The notes under the pieces: generated by a model | Seen by the model: the letters and a program-made list of their open reading frames with translations, nothing else | Told to the model about the DNA's origin: nothing | The model's database searches: none | Assembly (NCBI GenBank): GCA_963838385.1 | Contig: CAWIRE010000003.1 | Coordinates: 620,001-684,000 of the forward strand | DNA: 64,000 bases | From: DAHUYF01 sp963838385 | Lineage (GTDB): Bacteria > Pseudomonadota > Alphaproteobacteria > ATCC43930 > CGMCC-115725 | Direction of reading: 5' to 3' | Shown: positions 25,628 to 34,910 of the stretch, in pieces | How positions within the stretch are numbered: the first letter of the stretch is position 1 | How the letters are laid out: the number at the start of each line of letters is the position of its first letter | Position numbers and translations under genes: made by a program

Positions 25628-27839
25628 CTACGCCTTCTCCAGCTTCGCCGCCTTCACCCGTTCCGGCAGCATCGGCAGCTCGCGCAGCCGTTTGCCGGTG
25701 AGCGCAAAGACCGCGTTGGCGATGGCCGGCGCCGCCGGCGGCAGGCCGGACTCGCCGACGCCGGCGACGCGCGCCTTCTCGTCGGGCATCAGCTTCACCT
25801 CCAGCACCGGCGCCTCGTTGATGCGCAGCAGCGGATAGTCGTTGAAGTTCGACTGCCGGACCTCGCCGTGCACGATGGTGATGCGCTCATGCAGCGCGGC
25901 GCTGGTGCCAAAGATCGCGCCGCCCTCGATCTGATAGGCGACGTTGGCCGGGCTGATCGTCGTGCCGGGATCGACCACGGCCCAGATCTTGTGGACGCGG
26001 ATGGCGCCGCTGTCCTTGTCGACCGAGACCTCGGCGATCTGCGCCACGTGGCAGAACCAGACATCGGGATAATAGGCATAGGCGAGGCCGAGCGCGGTGT
26101 CCTTCGCTCTTGCGCCCCCAATGCGCCATGTCGGCCACCGCCTTCAGCACCTTGTGGGCGCGGGGATCGTCGAGATGCTCGAGCCGGAACGCCAGCGGAT
26201 CCTTGCGCGCCGCATGCGCCAGCTCGTCCATGAAGGTCTCGATCGCGAAGACGGTGTAGCCCGGGCCCACCGCGCGCCAGAACCCGACATCGATGCCGCG
26301 ATCGTCCTCGACATAGTCGTGATACTGGTTGGCGATGGTGTAGTTGGTCTCGTGCCCGTCGCACACCGCCGTGTCGAAGCCCTTGGCGGCCGCGAGCGCG
26401 GGGGGTAGGGCGCGGCGGAAGATCAACTCGCCGACCAGCCGCCAGCGCCAGCCGACGATCTTGCCGTGATGGTCGAGCGCCGCCTCCAGGTGCTGCGCCG
26501 TGGCCGGACGGTACTTGTCGTTCTTGACGTCGTCCTCGCGGCTCCACAGCACCTTGATCGGCTTCTGCATGATCTTGGACAGCAGCACCGCGTCGACGGT
26601 GACGTCCTGCTCGATGCGCCGGCCGAAGCCGCCGCCGAGGAAGGTGGTGTGCACCCGCACCTTGTCCGGCGTGGTGCCCGCCACCTTGGAGGCGGCGAGC
26701 GTGACGAAGGTCGGCGACTGGGTCGGCGTCCAGACCTCGACCGTGCCGTCGCCCTTGACCCAGGCGGTGGTGTTGGTCGGCTCGATCGGCGCGTGATAGA
26801 CGTGCTCCGACAGGTAGTCGGCGGCGATCACCTTGGCCGCGCCCTTGAAGGCCTTGTCGACATCGCCCTTCTGCAGCCCGACCACGCTCTTGTGGCTCCA
26901 GTCCTTGGCGATCGCGGCGTAGTCGTCGAGCACCTTGAGGCTGTCGTAGCTCTCCGCCTTGGCGCCTTTCTTCCAGCTCACCTTGAGCGCGTTCTTGCCC
27001 TTGAGCCCGGTCCAGTAGTCGGGCGCGATGACGGCGACGCCGAACGGCAGCGTCACCACCTTGATCACGCCCGCGACCTTCATCGTCTCGCTGCCGTCGA
27101 CCGTGTCGGGCGCGTCGCCCTGCACCGGCGCGCGCAGCACGGCGGCGTAGAGCATGTCGGGCAGGTACATGTCGATGCCGTATTGCGCGGTGCCGTTGAC
27201 CTTTTCCGGGATGTCGAGTCGCGGCAGGTCCTTGCCGATGATCCGCCATTTGTCCTGCGGCTTGAGGTCGGCCTCGGTGACCTTGGGCATCTCCGCCGGG
27301 ACCTTGGCGAATTTCGCGATGTCGCCGTAGGTGATCGAGCGGCCGGTCTTCTCATCCACCACCAGGTTGGGCTTGGTGGTGAGCTCGGAGACCGGCACCT
27401 GCCATTGCTCGGCGACGTTGAGCAGCAGCACGCGCCGCGCCTGCGCGCCGACCAGGCGCAGCGGCATGAAATAGCCGCGCGCGCCGCGGCTGGCGCCGGT
27501 GACCTGCGCGCCGCCGAACAGCGGGTTGCCGTAATCCTTGTCGGCGGGAGCCTGGACGACCTTGATCTTGCTCCAATCGGCGTCGAGCTCCTCGGCGATC
27601 AGCATCGGCAGCGAGGTGAAGGCGCCCTGGCCCATCTCGGAGACGGGCGCGATCAGTGTTATCGTGTCGTCGGTGTTGATCTCGATCCAGGCGTTGGGCT
27701 CGAATTTGGCGCCATCCGCCAGCGCGTCGAACAGGGTGACGCTCGAGCCGGCGAGCGCGATGCCGAAGGTGAGGCCGGCGGAGCCGATGAAGCCGCGGCG
27801 GCTCAGCATCGGCGTTTCGATCTGCGTTTCGGTGGTCAT
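25628..27839 (-). pseudogene. Tat-exported molybdenum hydroxylase large subunit (IorB-like), frame interrupted once
   Basis: Xanthine-oxidase-family molybdopterin subunit of the isoquinoline 1-oxidoreductase type, which hydroxylates N-heterocycles or oxidises aldehydes. The N-terminus LSRRGFIGSAGLTFGIALA is a twin-arginine signal, so the enzyme works in the periplasm. Motifs include GQGAFTSLPM, FLGGGFGRR and, near the end, GVGESGLPP with the catalytic Glu. The frame breaks near 26102 (one extra base), after which DTALGLAYAYYPD continues to 25628. Corrected length is 736 residues. The small subunit lies 3 bases upstream. Confidence 0.8.
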
Positions 27840-27842
27840 GGC

Positions 27843-28295
27843 TCAGACCCCCCTCGAAGCGCGTTCGACCGCGGCGATGATGCGGTTGTAGGTGCCGCAG
27901 CGACAGAGATTGCTGCGCATGTGCTTGACGATCTCCTCGCGCGTCGGCTGCGGCGTCTTCTTGAGCAGCGCCGCGGCGCGCATCAGCTGGCCGGACTGGC
28001 AGTAGCCGCATTGCGGCACCTGCTCGGCGATCCAGGCCTTCTGCAGCGGATGGCTGTTGTCGGGCGACAGGCCCTCGACCGTGGTGATGGTCTTGCCCTC
28101 GACGTCGCCGACTTCGGTCTGGCAGGAGAAGGCGGCGTCGTTGCCGATATTCACCGTGCAGGCGCCGCAGAGGCCGGCGCCGCAGCCGAATTTCGTCCCC
28201 GTCATGCGCAGCTGGTCGCGGATCACCCACAGCAGCGGCGTATCCGCCGGCACATCGACCGTCACCCACCGCCCATTGATCGCAAACCGCGCCAT
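27843..28295 (-). CDS. [2Fe-2S] subunit of molybdenum hydroxylase (IorA-like)
   Basis: A 150-residue electron-transfer subunit with two [2Fe-2S] sites. The N-terminal ferredoxin loop is GCGAGLCGACTV and the C-terminal pair is QCGYCQSGQ and NLCRCGTY. It lacks a signal peptide and would be carried through the Tat system by the large subunit encoded 3 bases downstream. The start at 28295 gives MARFAINGRW, and a longer frame to 28331 is not supported by homology. No FAD subunit follows, which agrees with the two-subunit IorAB architecture that uses a cytochrome acceptor. Confidence 0.88.
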   Translation of the reverse strand: MARFAINGRWVTVDVPADTPLLWVIRDQLRMTGTKFGCGAGLCGACTVNIGNDAAFSCQTEVGDVEGKTITTVEGLSPDNSHPLQKAWIAEQVPQCGYCQSGQLMRAAALLKKTPQPTREEIVKHMRSNLCRCGTYNRIIAAVERASRGV

Positions 28296-28322
28296 CCATC
28301 CCCTCCATGAGCCATAAAGCCG

Positions 28323-28343
28323 CGCCGGCACGACCTGCCGGCG
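28323..28343. terminator. Stem-loop between esterase end and IorA-like gene
   Basis: CGCCGGCA (28323-28330) and TGCCGGCG (28336-28343) form a perfect 8-bp stem on a CGACC loop. It lies between the stop of the leftward esterase gene and the start of the IorA-like gene, so it may end esterase transcripts. There is no T-run. Confidence 0.35.
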
Positions 28344-28403
28344 ACCCGGATTTAACGCTTACATGGATCGACCTTAACGTCGAATTAAACCTGCGCGCGG
28401 CTT

Positions 28404-29060
28404 CTAGAGCCCGAACACCCGGCGCAGAAAGGCGCTGCCGCGCTTGAGCCCGGCCTCGTCGATGCCGTGGCCGAGGCCGGGAGAAACCAGCGTTTCGACC
28501 GGGACGCCTGCGGATTCGAGCGCCTTGCTCGCCATCGGCAGCGCCTGGGGCGGCACCACCTCGTCGGCGTCGCCATGGATGAGCAGCACCGGCGGCCGGG
28601 CGCGGATCTCCCGCGCCAGCGTCTCGGCGCCGGGGAGCGCGCCGGAATAGCCCAGGATGCCGGCGCAGGGCTGGGCGCGGCGCAGCCCGACATGGAGCGA
28701 CATCATCGTGCCTTGCGAGAAGCCCACCAGCGCCAGCGCCGCGTCGGCGAGCCCGCGCGCCGCCAGCGCCGCGTCGATGAAGGCGTCGAGGATCGGCGCC
28801 GCGGCGCGCACGCCGGCGAGGATGGCGGCGGACGAGCGGTCCTGCAGGCTGAACCACTGCCGGCCGAACGGCCCCATGTCGCAGGGAAAGGGGGCATCGG
28901 GCGCGACGAACTCGGCCTCGGGCAGCAGCGGCGACCAATAGGGGGCGAGGCCGATGAGGTCGTTGCCGTCGGCGCCGAGCCCGTGCAGCAGCACGACGAG
29001 CTGGCGCGGCTTGCCGCCGGCGGCGGGCGGGTGGGTCGGGCCGCTGAGACTCTCGAACAT
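28404..29060 (-). CDS. Alpha/beta hydrolase (phospholipase/carboxylesterase family)
   Basis: A 218-residue serine esterase of the acyl-protein-thioesterase-like family. LLHGLGADGNDL carries the oxyanion loop, GFSQGTMMS the nucleophile Ser, GDADEVVPP the Asp and GLGHGID the His. No signal peptide is seen, so it is cytosolic. Substrates of such enzymes range from lysophospholipids to short esters. It is transcribed alone, divergent from gluQRS. Confidence 0.85.
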   Translation of the reverse strand: MFESLSGPTHPPAAGGKPRQLVVLLHGLGADGNDLIGLAPYWSPLLPEAEFVAPDAPFPCDMGPFGRQWFSLQDRSSAAILAGVRAAAPILDAFIDAALAARGLADAALALVGFSQGTMMSLHVGLRRAQPCAGILGYSGALPGAETLAREIRARPPVLLIHGDADEVVPPQALPMASKALESAGVPVETLVSPGLGHGIDEAGLKRGSAFLRRVFGL

Positions 29061-29130
29061 GGCGCTCTTCTCCTGTCCCGCGAGCCATAGACCATGGCGC
29101 GGCCGCTGTCACTTGCTAGGCTGGCGCGCC

Positions 29131-29976
29131 ATGGACGCCGTCGTCACCCGCTTCGCGCCGAGCCCGACCGGGCTTTTGCATCTCGGCCATGCCCATTCCG
29201 CGCTGCTCGGCTGGCGCGCTGCGCGCGCCGCCGGCGGCCGCTTCCTGCTGCGCATCGAGGACATCGACCGCACCCGCTGCCGGCCGGAATTCACCGCGGC
29301 CATCCTCAGGGACCTCGCCTGGCTCGGCCTCGATTGGGACGGCGCGGTGCGCCGGCAGTCGGAGCATGTCGCCGATTATCGCCGGGCGCTCGACCGGCTC
29401 GAGGCGAAGGGGGTGCTCTACCCGTGCTTCTGCACCCGGGCGGCGATCAAGGCCGAGATCGCGCGCGCCGGCGCCGCGCCGCATGGCGCGGAAGGGGCGC
29501 CCTATCCCGGCACCTGCCGCGCCCTGGCGCGCGAGGAGCGGGCGGCGCGGATGCGCGCGGGCGAGGCCTGGGCGCTGCGGCTCGACCTTGCCCGGGCGGC
29601 GGCGCTGGCGGGCGCGCTCTGGTGGGAGGACGAAGCCGCCGGCCGCGTCGCCTGCGACGCCGCCTCTGAGGGCGATGTCGTGCTCGCGCGCAAGGACGCG
29701 CCGACGAGCTATCATCTCGCCGTCACCGTTGACGACGCGCTGCAAGGGGTGAGCCTGGTGACGCGCGGCGCGGATCTCTTCGCGGCGACGCATGTGCATC
29801 GCCTGCTGCAGGCGCTGCTGGACCTGCCGGTGCCCCGATATCGCCATCACCCGCTGCTGGTCGATGCCGCAGGGCGGCGCTATGCCAAGCGCGACCGCGG
29901 GCTCACGCTGGAGGCGCTGCGCGCCGCCGGCCGCACGCCCGCGGAAGTACGCGCGATGGCGGGATTTCCGGACTGA
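29131..29976 (+). CDS. gluQRS: Glutamyl-Q tRNA(Asp) synthetase
   Basis: Attaches glutamate to the queuosine base in tRNA(Asp). The 281-residue protein is a truncated class I synthetase catalytic core lacking the anticodon-binding domain. The HIGH-like HLGH is at ~17-20, zinc ligands are CFC near 99-101 with a later YPGTC, and the KMSKS-like loop is replaced by YAKRDRG, all as in GluQRS. ATG 29131 begins MDAVVTRFAPSPTG, aligning with the family. Convergent with the NUDIX gene, 6 bases apart. Confidence 0.93.
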   Translation: MDAVVTRFAPSPTGLLHLGHAHSALLGWRAARAAGGRFLLRIEDIDRTRCRPEFTAAILRDLAWLGLDWDGAVRRQSEHVADYRRALDRLEAKGVLYPCFCTRAAIKAEIARAGAAPHGAEGAPYPGTCRALAREERAARMRAGEAWALRLDLARAAALAGALWWEDEAAGRVACDAASEGDVVLARKDAPTSYHLAVTVDDALQGVSLVTRGADLFAATHVHRLLQALLDLPVPRYRHHPLLVDAAGRRYAKRDRGLTLEALRAAGRTPAEVRAMAGFPD

Positions 29977-29982
29977 GCCCGA

Positions 29983-30834
29983 TCAGTCGAGCGGCTGGTG
30001 CAGGCCGGCGACGAGGGCGAGATAATCGCGGTCCGCGGCGGTGACGAGGCCGTGGCGCAGCGCGAAATCGATGATCACGAGATTGACGTTGAACTTGAAA
30101 TCCTCGGTGCTGCGCACGCGCTCCACCGCCTCGTGCGCCGGCATCAGGCGGAACTCGACGATCTCGCCGTCCTGGTTGCGCGGCGTGACGCTCTTGGGCA
30201 CCTCCAGATCATAAAGGAACAGCACGTCCTGCCGGATCCCGTACTCGACCTCCATGCGGTAGGAGACCGCGCCCACCGCCACGGCGCGCCGGGCGAGCTC
30301 GGCGGGCAGCGCCGCCTCTTCGTCCGCCTCCTTCACCAGCGTCGCCTCGAGCCCGTGCTCATGGCCGATGCCGCCGGCGACGAGGTTGTCGAGCTTGTTC
30401 GGCGCCACCTTCTTGTCGGCGGCGCGCCGGCCGATCCACAGCTCGAGCGTATCCCGGCCGCGGCGCCAGCCGTTCAGATGCACGCCATAGGCGCGCACGC
30501 CGAAGAACGAGACGGCGCCGCGGTCGAGCTTGAACACCGGCGGCGCGCCCCAGCGCGGCGCCACGGCGAAGAACTCGTTGCGCCATTTGGCGACGCGGCC
30601 CTCGGCGACGAGGCGCTCGACCACCCCGTCCACGGCCGCGCTCACCGCCTCGAAATCGCCGGGCGCGATCAGCCGCACGCCGTCGCTGTCGACCGAGAAC
30701 ACCTCCGTGAAGCGGTGCAGCGCCTCGGCATTGTCGCGCCGGACGAGGCCCACCTTCGCCTCTCCCCGCCACAACGGCACGAAGCGCTCGGGGCGCCACT
30801 GGTTGCAGCGGTGGATGTGGCGCAGCAGGCTCAT
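29983..30834 (-). CDS. NUDIX hydrolase with DUF4743 domain
   Basis: A 283-residue protein. Residues ~10-120 are the DUF4743 domain, and the C-terminal half is a NUDIX fold with the box GGIGHEHGLEATLVKEADEE near 153-172, where Lys replaces the usual Arg before EA. These resemble the NUDIX part of plant TPK1-type proteins and are proposed to act on damaged thiamine diphosphates or similar pyrophosphates. The start overlaps the stop of the preceding small gene by 4 bases. Confidence 0.82.
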   Translation of the reverse strand: MSLLRHIHRCNQWRPERFVPLWRGEAKVGLVRRDNAEALHRFTEVFSVDSDGVRLIAPGDFEAVSAAVDGVVERLVAEGRVAKWRNEFFAVAPRWGAPPVFKLDRGAVSFFGVRAYGVHLNGWRRGRDTLELWIGRRAADKKVAPNKLDNLVAGGIGHEHGLEATLVKEADEEAALPAELARRAVAVGAVSYRMEVEYGIRQDVLFLYDLEVPKSVTPRNQDGEIVEFRLMPAHEAVERVRSTEDFKFNVNLVIIDFALRHGLVTAADRDYLALVAGLHQPLD

Positions 30835-31109
30835 AGCTTCTGCGCCACCAACACGGTGTCGACCGAAACGATCTGCCGCAGGCAGGCCGCGATGTAGCGC
30901 GCCGCATCGGCATCGAGCCCGGGCATCTGCAGGTCGATGGTGATCTCGCGGCCGCTGACGCGGCTGACCCAGCTCGACGGCACCAGCCCGCGCTTGGCGA
31001 AGAGCTCGATGACGCGCGGCATCACCGCCGGCTCCGCGGCGGCGTGGACGGAGAAGCAGGCGGTGGGCTGGCTTTCAGGACGGAAGGCGCTCGCGACGGT
31101 GGGCGACAT
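30831..31109 (-). CDS. Small ACT-like domain protein
   Basis: A 92-residue protein whose pattern (ACFSVHAAAEPAVMPRVIEL, FAKRGLVPSSWVSR, ITIDLQMPGLD, AARYIAACLRQIVSV) fits a beta-alpha-beta-beta-alpha-beta ACT domain like those in acetolactate synthase small subunits. It may bind an amino acid or regulate a partner, but no target is evident. ATG 31109 is favoured, and longer frames lack helix/strand pattern. It overlaps the NUDIX gene start by 4 bases, so the two are co-translated. Confidence 0.6.
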   Translation of the reverse strand: MSPTVASAFRPESQPTACFSVHAAAEPAVMPRVIELFAKRGLVPSSWVSRVSGREITIDLQMPGLDADAARYIAACLRQIVSVDTVLVAQKL

Positions 31110-31312
31110 GACGGCAATCCTCGACTGCGATCTCGGGACGAAAGGCATCTCCCCGACCCCCCTTAGGGAGGATCGGGAGCCTAATTCGCCTAAAACGCTG
31201 GTTATCGAGGCCCAGATTGCCCATGGACGAACGCTACAGGCGGCCCCATTTATCGTCAAGTAAGGGGGTGGCGCGACAATACGCGCCGGAGCGTTCGTCG
31301 ATTGGAGGATCC

Positions 31313-31525
31313 ATGATGCGACGGCTTGTCCCGTTGGCCGTGCTGGCCCTGCTTGCCGCCTGCGAAGGCGGTGCCCGCGACGTCGACTACTCGCAGGAGC
31401 GCGGCATCTCGGCCGATATCGCCGCCACCTATGCCACCGGCCCGACCTCGATGCAGAATTACGGCGAGACCGTGACCGGCGAGCCCTACGGCTCCATCCC
31501 CTGGACGGCCGGCGAGCGGCACTGA
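31313..31525 (+). CDS. Small lipoprotein of unknown function
   Basis: A 70-residue precursor with a classic lipoprotein signal: MMRRLVPLAVLALLAACEGG, lipobox LAAC with Cys at 17. The mature part is ~54 residues, rich in Tyr/Gly/Thr (DVDYSQERGIS, YGETVTGEPYGSIP). I do not recognise the family. The start is supported by a GGAGGA site seven bases upstream. It converges on the HNH gene with only 10 bases between stops. Confidence 0.65.
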   Translation: MMRRLVPLAVLALLAACEGGARDVDYSQERGISADIAATYATGPTSMQNYGETVTGEPYGSIPWTAGERH

Positions 31526-31535
31526 GCCGGCGGGA

Positions 31536-32099
31536 TCAGCTCGGCTCCAGCTCGGTATCCCAGTAGAGGAAGTCGCGCCAGCTGTGGTGCAGGAAGTTGG
31601 GCGGGAAGGCGCGTCCGTTCTCCTGCAGCATGTGGGTCGAGGGCTGGCGAGGGAAATGGCGGGGATACATGCCGCTTTCCCGCGGCAGCCGGTTGCCCTT
31701 GAGCAGGTTGCAGCTCGAGCAGGCGGTGACCACGTTCTCCCACACGGTGCGGCCGCCGCGCGAGCGCGGCACCACGTGATCGAAGGTCAGGTCGTGCGAC
31801 GGGAAATCCTCGCTGCAATACTGGCAGGTGAAGCGGTCGCGCAGGAAGACGTTGAACCGGGTGAAGGCCGGACGCCGCGCGGTGGGGATGAATTCTTTCA
31901 GCGAGATGACAGAGGGCAGCTTCATCTCGAAGGACGGGCTGCGCACGACGCGGTCGTAATGGGAGATGATGTTGACCCGGTCGAGGCATACCGCCTTTAC
32001 CGTTTCCTGCCACGACCACAAGGATAAGGGGAAGTAGCTCAACGGCCGAAAATCGGCATTGAGGACGAGCGCCGGACAGCTATCGAGGGCCAGGGACAA
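31536..32099 (-). CDS. HNH endonuclease
   Basis: A 187-residue protein with a zinc-finger HNH nuclease core: CQYC at 92-95, FDHVVPRSRGG with the catalytic Asp-His at ~107-108, Asn in WENVV and the second CSSC at ~127-130. The N-terminus ALVLNADFRPLSYFPLSLW is typical of a conserved chromosomal HNH group in alphaproteobacteria whose role is unknown. These are not phage homing enzymes as far as context shows. The start is a TTG at 32099, and no in-frame ATG or GTG is available before the conserved region. Confidence 0.82.
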   Translation of the reverse strand: MSLALDSCPALVLNADFRPLSYFPLSLWSWQETVKAVCLDRVNIISHYDRVVRSPSFEMKLPSVISLKEFIPTARRPAFTRFNVFLRDRFTCQYCSEDFPSHDLTFDHVVPRSRGGRTVWENVVTACSSCNLLKGNRLPRESGMYPRHFPRQPSTHMLQENGRAFPPNFLHHSWRDFLYWDTELEPS

Positions 32100-32201
32100 A
32101 CAACGACCTCATGGCTGCGCTACCCTTTTTGTGCGGCGCATCCTGCCATGGACCGCGCCGCAATTCCAGCGCTAGACAATGTGGCGATCAAAGCGTTTTC
32201 G

Positions 32202-33089
32202 TCAACGGGTGGGAACCGGCTTCTCTCCGCGATAGTCATAGAAGCCGCGGTTCGCCTTGCGGCCGAGCCAGCCCGCCTCGACATACTTCACCAGCAGCGG
32301 GCAGGGGCGGTATTTTGAATCGGCCAGCCCCTCATAGAGCACCTGCATCACCGACAGGCAGGTGTCGAGACCGATGAAATCGGCCAGCTCCAGCGGCCCC
32401 ATCGGATGGTTGGCGCCGAGCCGCATCGCGGTGTCGATCGCCTCCACCGTGCCGACGCCTTCATAGAGGGTGTAGACCGCCTCGTTGATCATCGGCAGCA
32501 GGATGCGGTTGACGATGAAGGCGGGGAAATCCTCGGCCGCCACCGGCGTCTTGCCGAGCTTCACCGCGAGCTCGCGGATGGCGTGGAAGGTGCCTTCGTC
32601 GGTGGCGATGCCGCGGATCAGCTCGACCAGCGTCATCACCGGCACCGGGTTCATGAAATGCATGCCGATGAAGCGGCCGGGGCGGTCGGTGGCGGCGGCG
32701 AGCCGGGTGATCGAGATCGAGGAGGTGTTGGAGGCGATGATCGCCGCCGGCTTCAGATTCGGCAGCAGCTTCTTGAAGATCTCGCGCTTGATCTCCTCCT
32801 TCTCGGTGGCGGCCTCGATGACCACGTCGCAGTCGGCGAACATGTCGTACTGCGTGCTGGTCTTGATCCGCTTCATCGCCGCCGCCTTGTCGCCCTCGCT
32901 GATGCGGCCGCGCGAGACCTGGCGGGCGAGGTTGCGGTCGGTGATCGAGAGCGCATGCTCGATCGCCTTGGCGTCAACGTCCTCGAGCCGCACATCGTAG
33001 CCGGCCAGCGCGCAGACATGGGCGATGCCGCTGCCCATCTGGCCGGCGCCGATGATGCCGATGGTCCGGATGTCGTCCTGTGCCGTCAT
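32202..33089 (-). CDS. 3-hydroxybutyryl-CoA dehydrogenase
   Basis: NAD-dependent 3-hydroxyacyl-CoA dehydrogenase of 295 residues: N-terminal Rossmann domain with GAGQMG at 14-19, ASNTSSISI with the conserved Ser/Asn, the catalytic His in GMHFMNPVPVM and the C-terminal dimerisation domain with NHPMGPLELADFIGLD. ATG 33089 begins MTAQDDIRTIGIIG. The gene follows etfA by 25 bases and belongs to an etfB-etfA-hbd unit. It can act in beta-oxidation or in polyhydroxybutyrate metabolism. Confidence 0.92.
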   Translation of the reverse strand: MTAQDDIRTIGIIGAGQMGSGIAHVCALAGYDVRLEDVDAKAIEHALSITDRNLARQVSRGRISEGDKAAAMKRIKTSTQYDMFADCDVVIEAATEKEEIKREIFKKLLPNLKPAAIIASNTSSISITRLAAATDRPGRFIGMHFMNPVPVMTLVELIRGIATDEGTFHAIRELAVKLGKTPVAAEDFPAFIVNRILLPMINEAVYTLYEGVGTVEAIDTAMRLGANHPMGPLELADFIGLDTCLSVMQVLYEGLADSKYRPCPLLVKYVEAGWLGRKANRGFYDYRGEKPVPTR

Positions 33090-33114
33090 GACCCGCTCCC
33101 CGATCATCGCGCCG

Positions 33115-34062
33115 TCACGAGCCGCGTCGCTTGGCGAGCTCGGCATCGAGCTCCGGCACCAGCTTGAAGAGGTCGCCGACGAGGCCGTAATCCGCCACCT
33201 GGAAGATCGGCGCCTCCTCGTCCTTGTTGATCGCGACGATCACCTTGCTGTCCTTCATGCCGGCCAGATGCTGGATGGCGCCGGAGATGCCCACGGCGAT
33301 GTAGAGCTCGGGGGCGACGATCTTGCCGGTCTGGCCGACCTGGTAGTCGTTGGGCACGAAGCCGGCATCGACCGCGGCGCGCGAGGCGCCGACCGCGGCG
33401 CCGAGCTTGTCGGCGAGGCTCTCCAGCAGCTTGAAATTGTCGCCCGACTGCATGCCGCGGCCGCCCGAGACGATCACCCGCGCGCTGGTCAGCTCCGGCC
33501 GCTCGGATTTGGAGAGCTCGGCGCCGATGAAGCGCGACAGCCCGGCCGAGCCGGCGCCCGAGGCGGGCTCGATCGGCGCGTTGCCGCCCTCGGATTGGGC
33601 GGCGGGGAAGGCCGTGCCGCGCACGCTGATCACCTTGATCTTGTCCTTCGACTGGACGGTGGCGAGCGCGTTGCCGGCATAGATCGGCCGCACGAAGGTG
33701 TCGGGCGAGACCACGCCCGAGATGTCGGAGATCTGCGCCACGTCGAGCAGCGCCGCGACCCGCGGCAGGAAGTTCTTGCCGAAGGTGCTGGCCGGCGCCA
33801 GCACGTGGCTGTACTTGGGCGCGAGCGTCACCGTCAGCGCGGCGATGTCCTCGGCGAGCGGATGCTCCAGCGCCGGATCCTCGGCCAGCAGCACCTTGGC
33901 GACGCCCGGCACCTTGGCCGCGGCCTCGGCGGCGGGCCGGGCATGGGCGCCCGCGACCAGGACATGAAGCTCGCCGCCGATCGCCTGCGCCGCGGCGATG
34001 GTGTGGAGCGTCGAGGATTTGAGCGTCTTGTTGTCGTGCTCGGCGACGACGAGGAGGGCCAT
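33115..34062 (-). CDS. etfA: Electron transfer flavoprotein alpha subunit
   Basis: The 315-residue FAD-binding subunit of ETF, which passes electrons from acyl-CoA and related dehydrogenases to ETF:quinone oxidoreductase. It shows the C-terminal FAD region with VSGGRGMQSGDNF, GFVPNDYQVGQTGKIVAPELYIAVGISG, and the ending AINKDEEAPIFQVADYGLVGDLF. The start directly abuts the etfB stop. Residue pattern is that of the mitochondrial/housekeeping type rather than the FixB type. Confidence 0.95.
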   Translation of the reverse strand: MALLVVAEHDNKTLKSSTLHTIAAAQAIGGELHVLVAGAHARPAAEAAAKVPGVAKVLLAEDPALEHPLAEDIAALTVTLAPKYSHVLAPASTFGKNFLPRVAALLDVAQISDISGVVSPDTFVRPIYAGNALATVQSKDKIKVISVRGTAFPAAQSEGGNAPIEPASGAGSAGLSRFIGAELSKSERPELTSARVIVSGGRGMQSGDNFKLLESLADKLGAAVGASRAAVDAGFVPNDYQVGQTGKIVAPELYIAVGISGAIQHLAGMKDSKVIVAINKDEEAPIFQVADYGLVGDLFKLVPELDAELAKRRGS

Positions 34063-34812
34063 TCAGATCACCCGTGCTTCGTTCTTGAGCTTGTCGACGA
34101 GCTCCTGCACCGAGGCGACCTTCTTGCCGCCCTGGCGCTTCTGCGGCTCCTCGACCTTGATCGTCACCAGCCGCGGCGCGACGTCGACGCCGAGCGCCTC
34201 CGGCGTCAGCTGCTCGATCGGCTTCTTCTTCGCCTTCATGATGTTGGGCAGCGAGGCATAGCGCGGCTCGTTGAGCCGGAGATCGGTGGTCATCACCGCC
34301 GGCAGCTTGAGCTCGACCGTCTCGAGCCCGCCGTCGATCTCGCGCGTCACCAGCGCTTTCTCGCCCTCGAGCTTGAGCTTCGAGGCGAAGGTGCCTTGCG
34401 CCCAGCCCAGCAGCGCCGCCAGCATCTGCCCGGTCTGGTTGCTGTCGTCGTCGATCGCCTGCTTGCCCAGGATGACGAGAAGCGGCTTCTCCTTCTCGGC
34501 GATCGCCTTCATCAGCTTCGCCACGGCGAGCGGCTGCAGCTCGGCATCGCTCAGCACGTGGATGCCGCGGTCGGCGCCCATGGCGAGCGCGGTGCGGATG
34601 GTCTCCTGGCAGGCCTGCGGCCCCATCGAGACGGCCACCACCTCGCTGGCGCTGCCCGCCTCCTTGAGGCGCACCGCCTCCTCGATGCCGATCTCGTCGA
34701 ACGGGTTCATCGACATCTTGACGTTGGCGGTCTCGACGCCGGTCTTGTCCGGCTTGACCCGGATCTTGACGTTGTAGTCGATCACTCGCTTGACGGCGAC
34801 GAGGACTTTCAT
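34063..34812 (-). CDS. etfB: Electron transfer flavoprotein beta subunit
   Basis: The 249-residue AMP-binding beta subunit. It has MKVLVAVKRVIDYNVKIRVK at the N-terminus, the MNPFDEIGIEEAVRLKE segment, the ETF-beta signature region with ILGKQAIDDDSNQTGQM, and the AVMTTDLRLNEPRYASLPNIMKAKKK recognition loop used to dock partner dehydrogenases. It is first of the etfB-etfA-hbd unit. An inverted repeat suitable for a repressor lies 45 bases upstream. Confidence 0.95.
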   Translation of the reverse strand: MKVLVAVKRVIDYNVKIRVKPDKTGVETANVKMSMNPFDEIGIEEAVRLKEAGSASEVVAVSMGPQACQETIRTALAMGADRGIHVLSDAELQPLAVAKLMKAIAEKEKPLLVILGKQAIDDDSNQTGQMLAALLGWAQGTFASKLKLEGEKALVTREIDGGLETVELKLPAVMTTDLRLNEPRYASLPNIMKAKKKPIEQLTPEALGVDVAPRLVTIKVEEPQKRQGGKKVASVQELVDKLKNEARVI

Positions 34813-34856
34813 GGCGGACCTTGGTCAGAGCCGCGAGGGTGCGGCGCGGCGGGGAA

Positions 34857-34872
34857 TTGTGCACGCGCACAA
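34857..34872. promoter_or_regulatory. Operator-like inverted repeat upstream of etfB
   Basis: TTGTGC-ACGC-GCACAA, perfect six-base arms. On the minus strand it lies over the spacer and -10 of a possible promoter (TTGCCT, 16 bases, CACAAT), a position where a dimeric repressor would block etfBA-hbd transcription. The regulator is not in the window. Confidence 0.4.
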
Positions 34873-34910
34873 CGCGAAGGCAAGTATTTCTGTCTTGGTA
34901 CGGTCATGCT

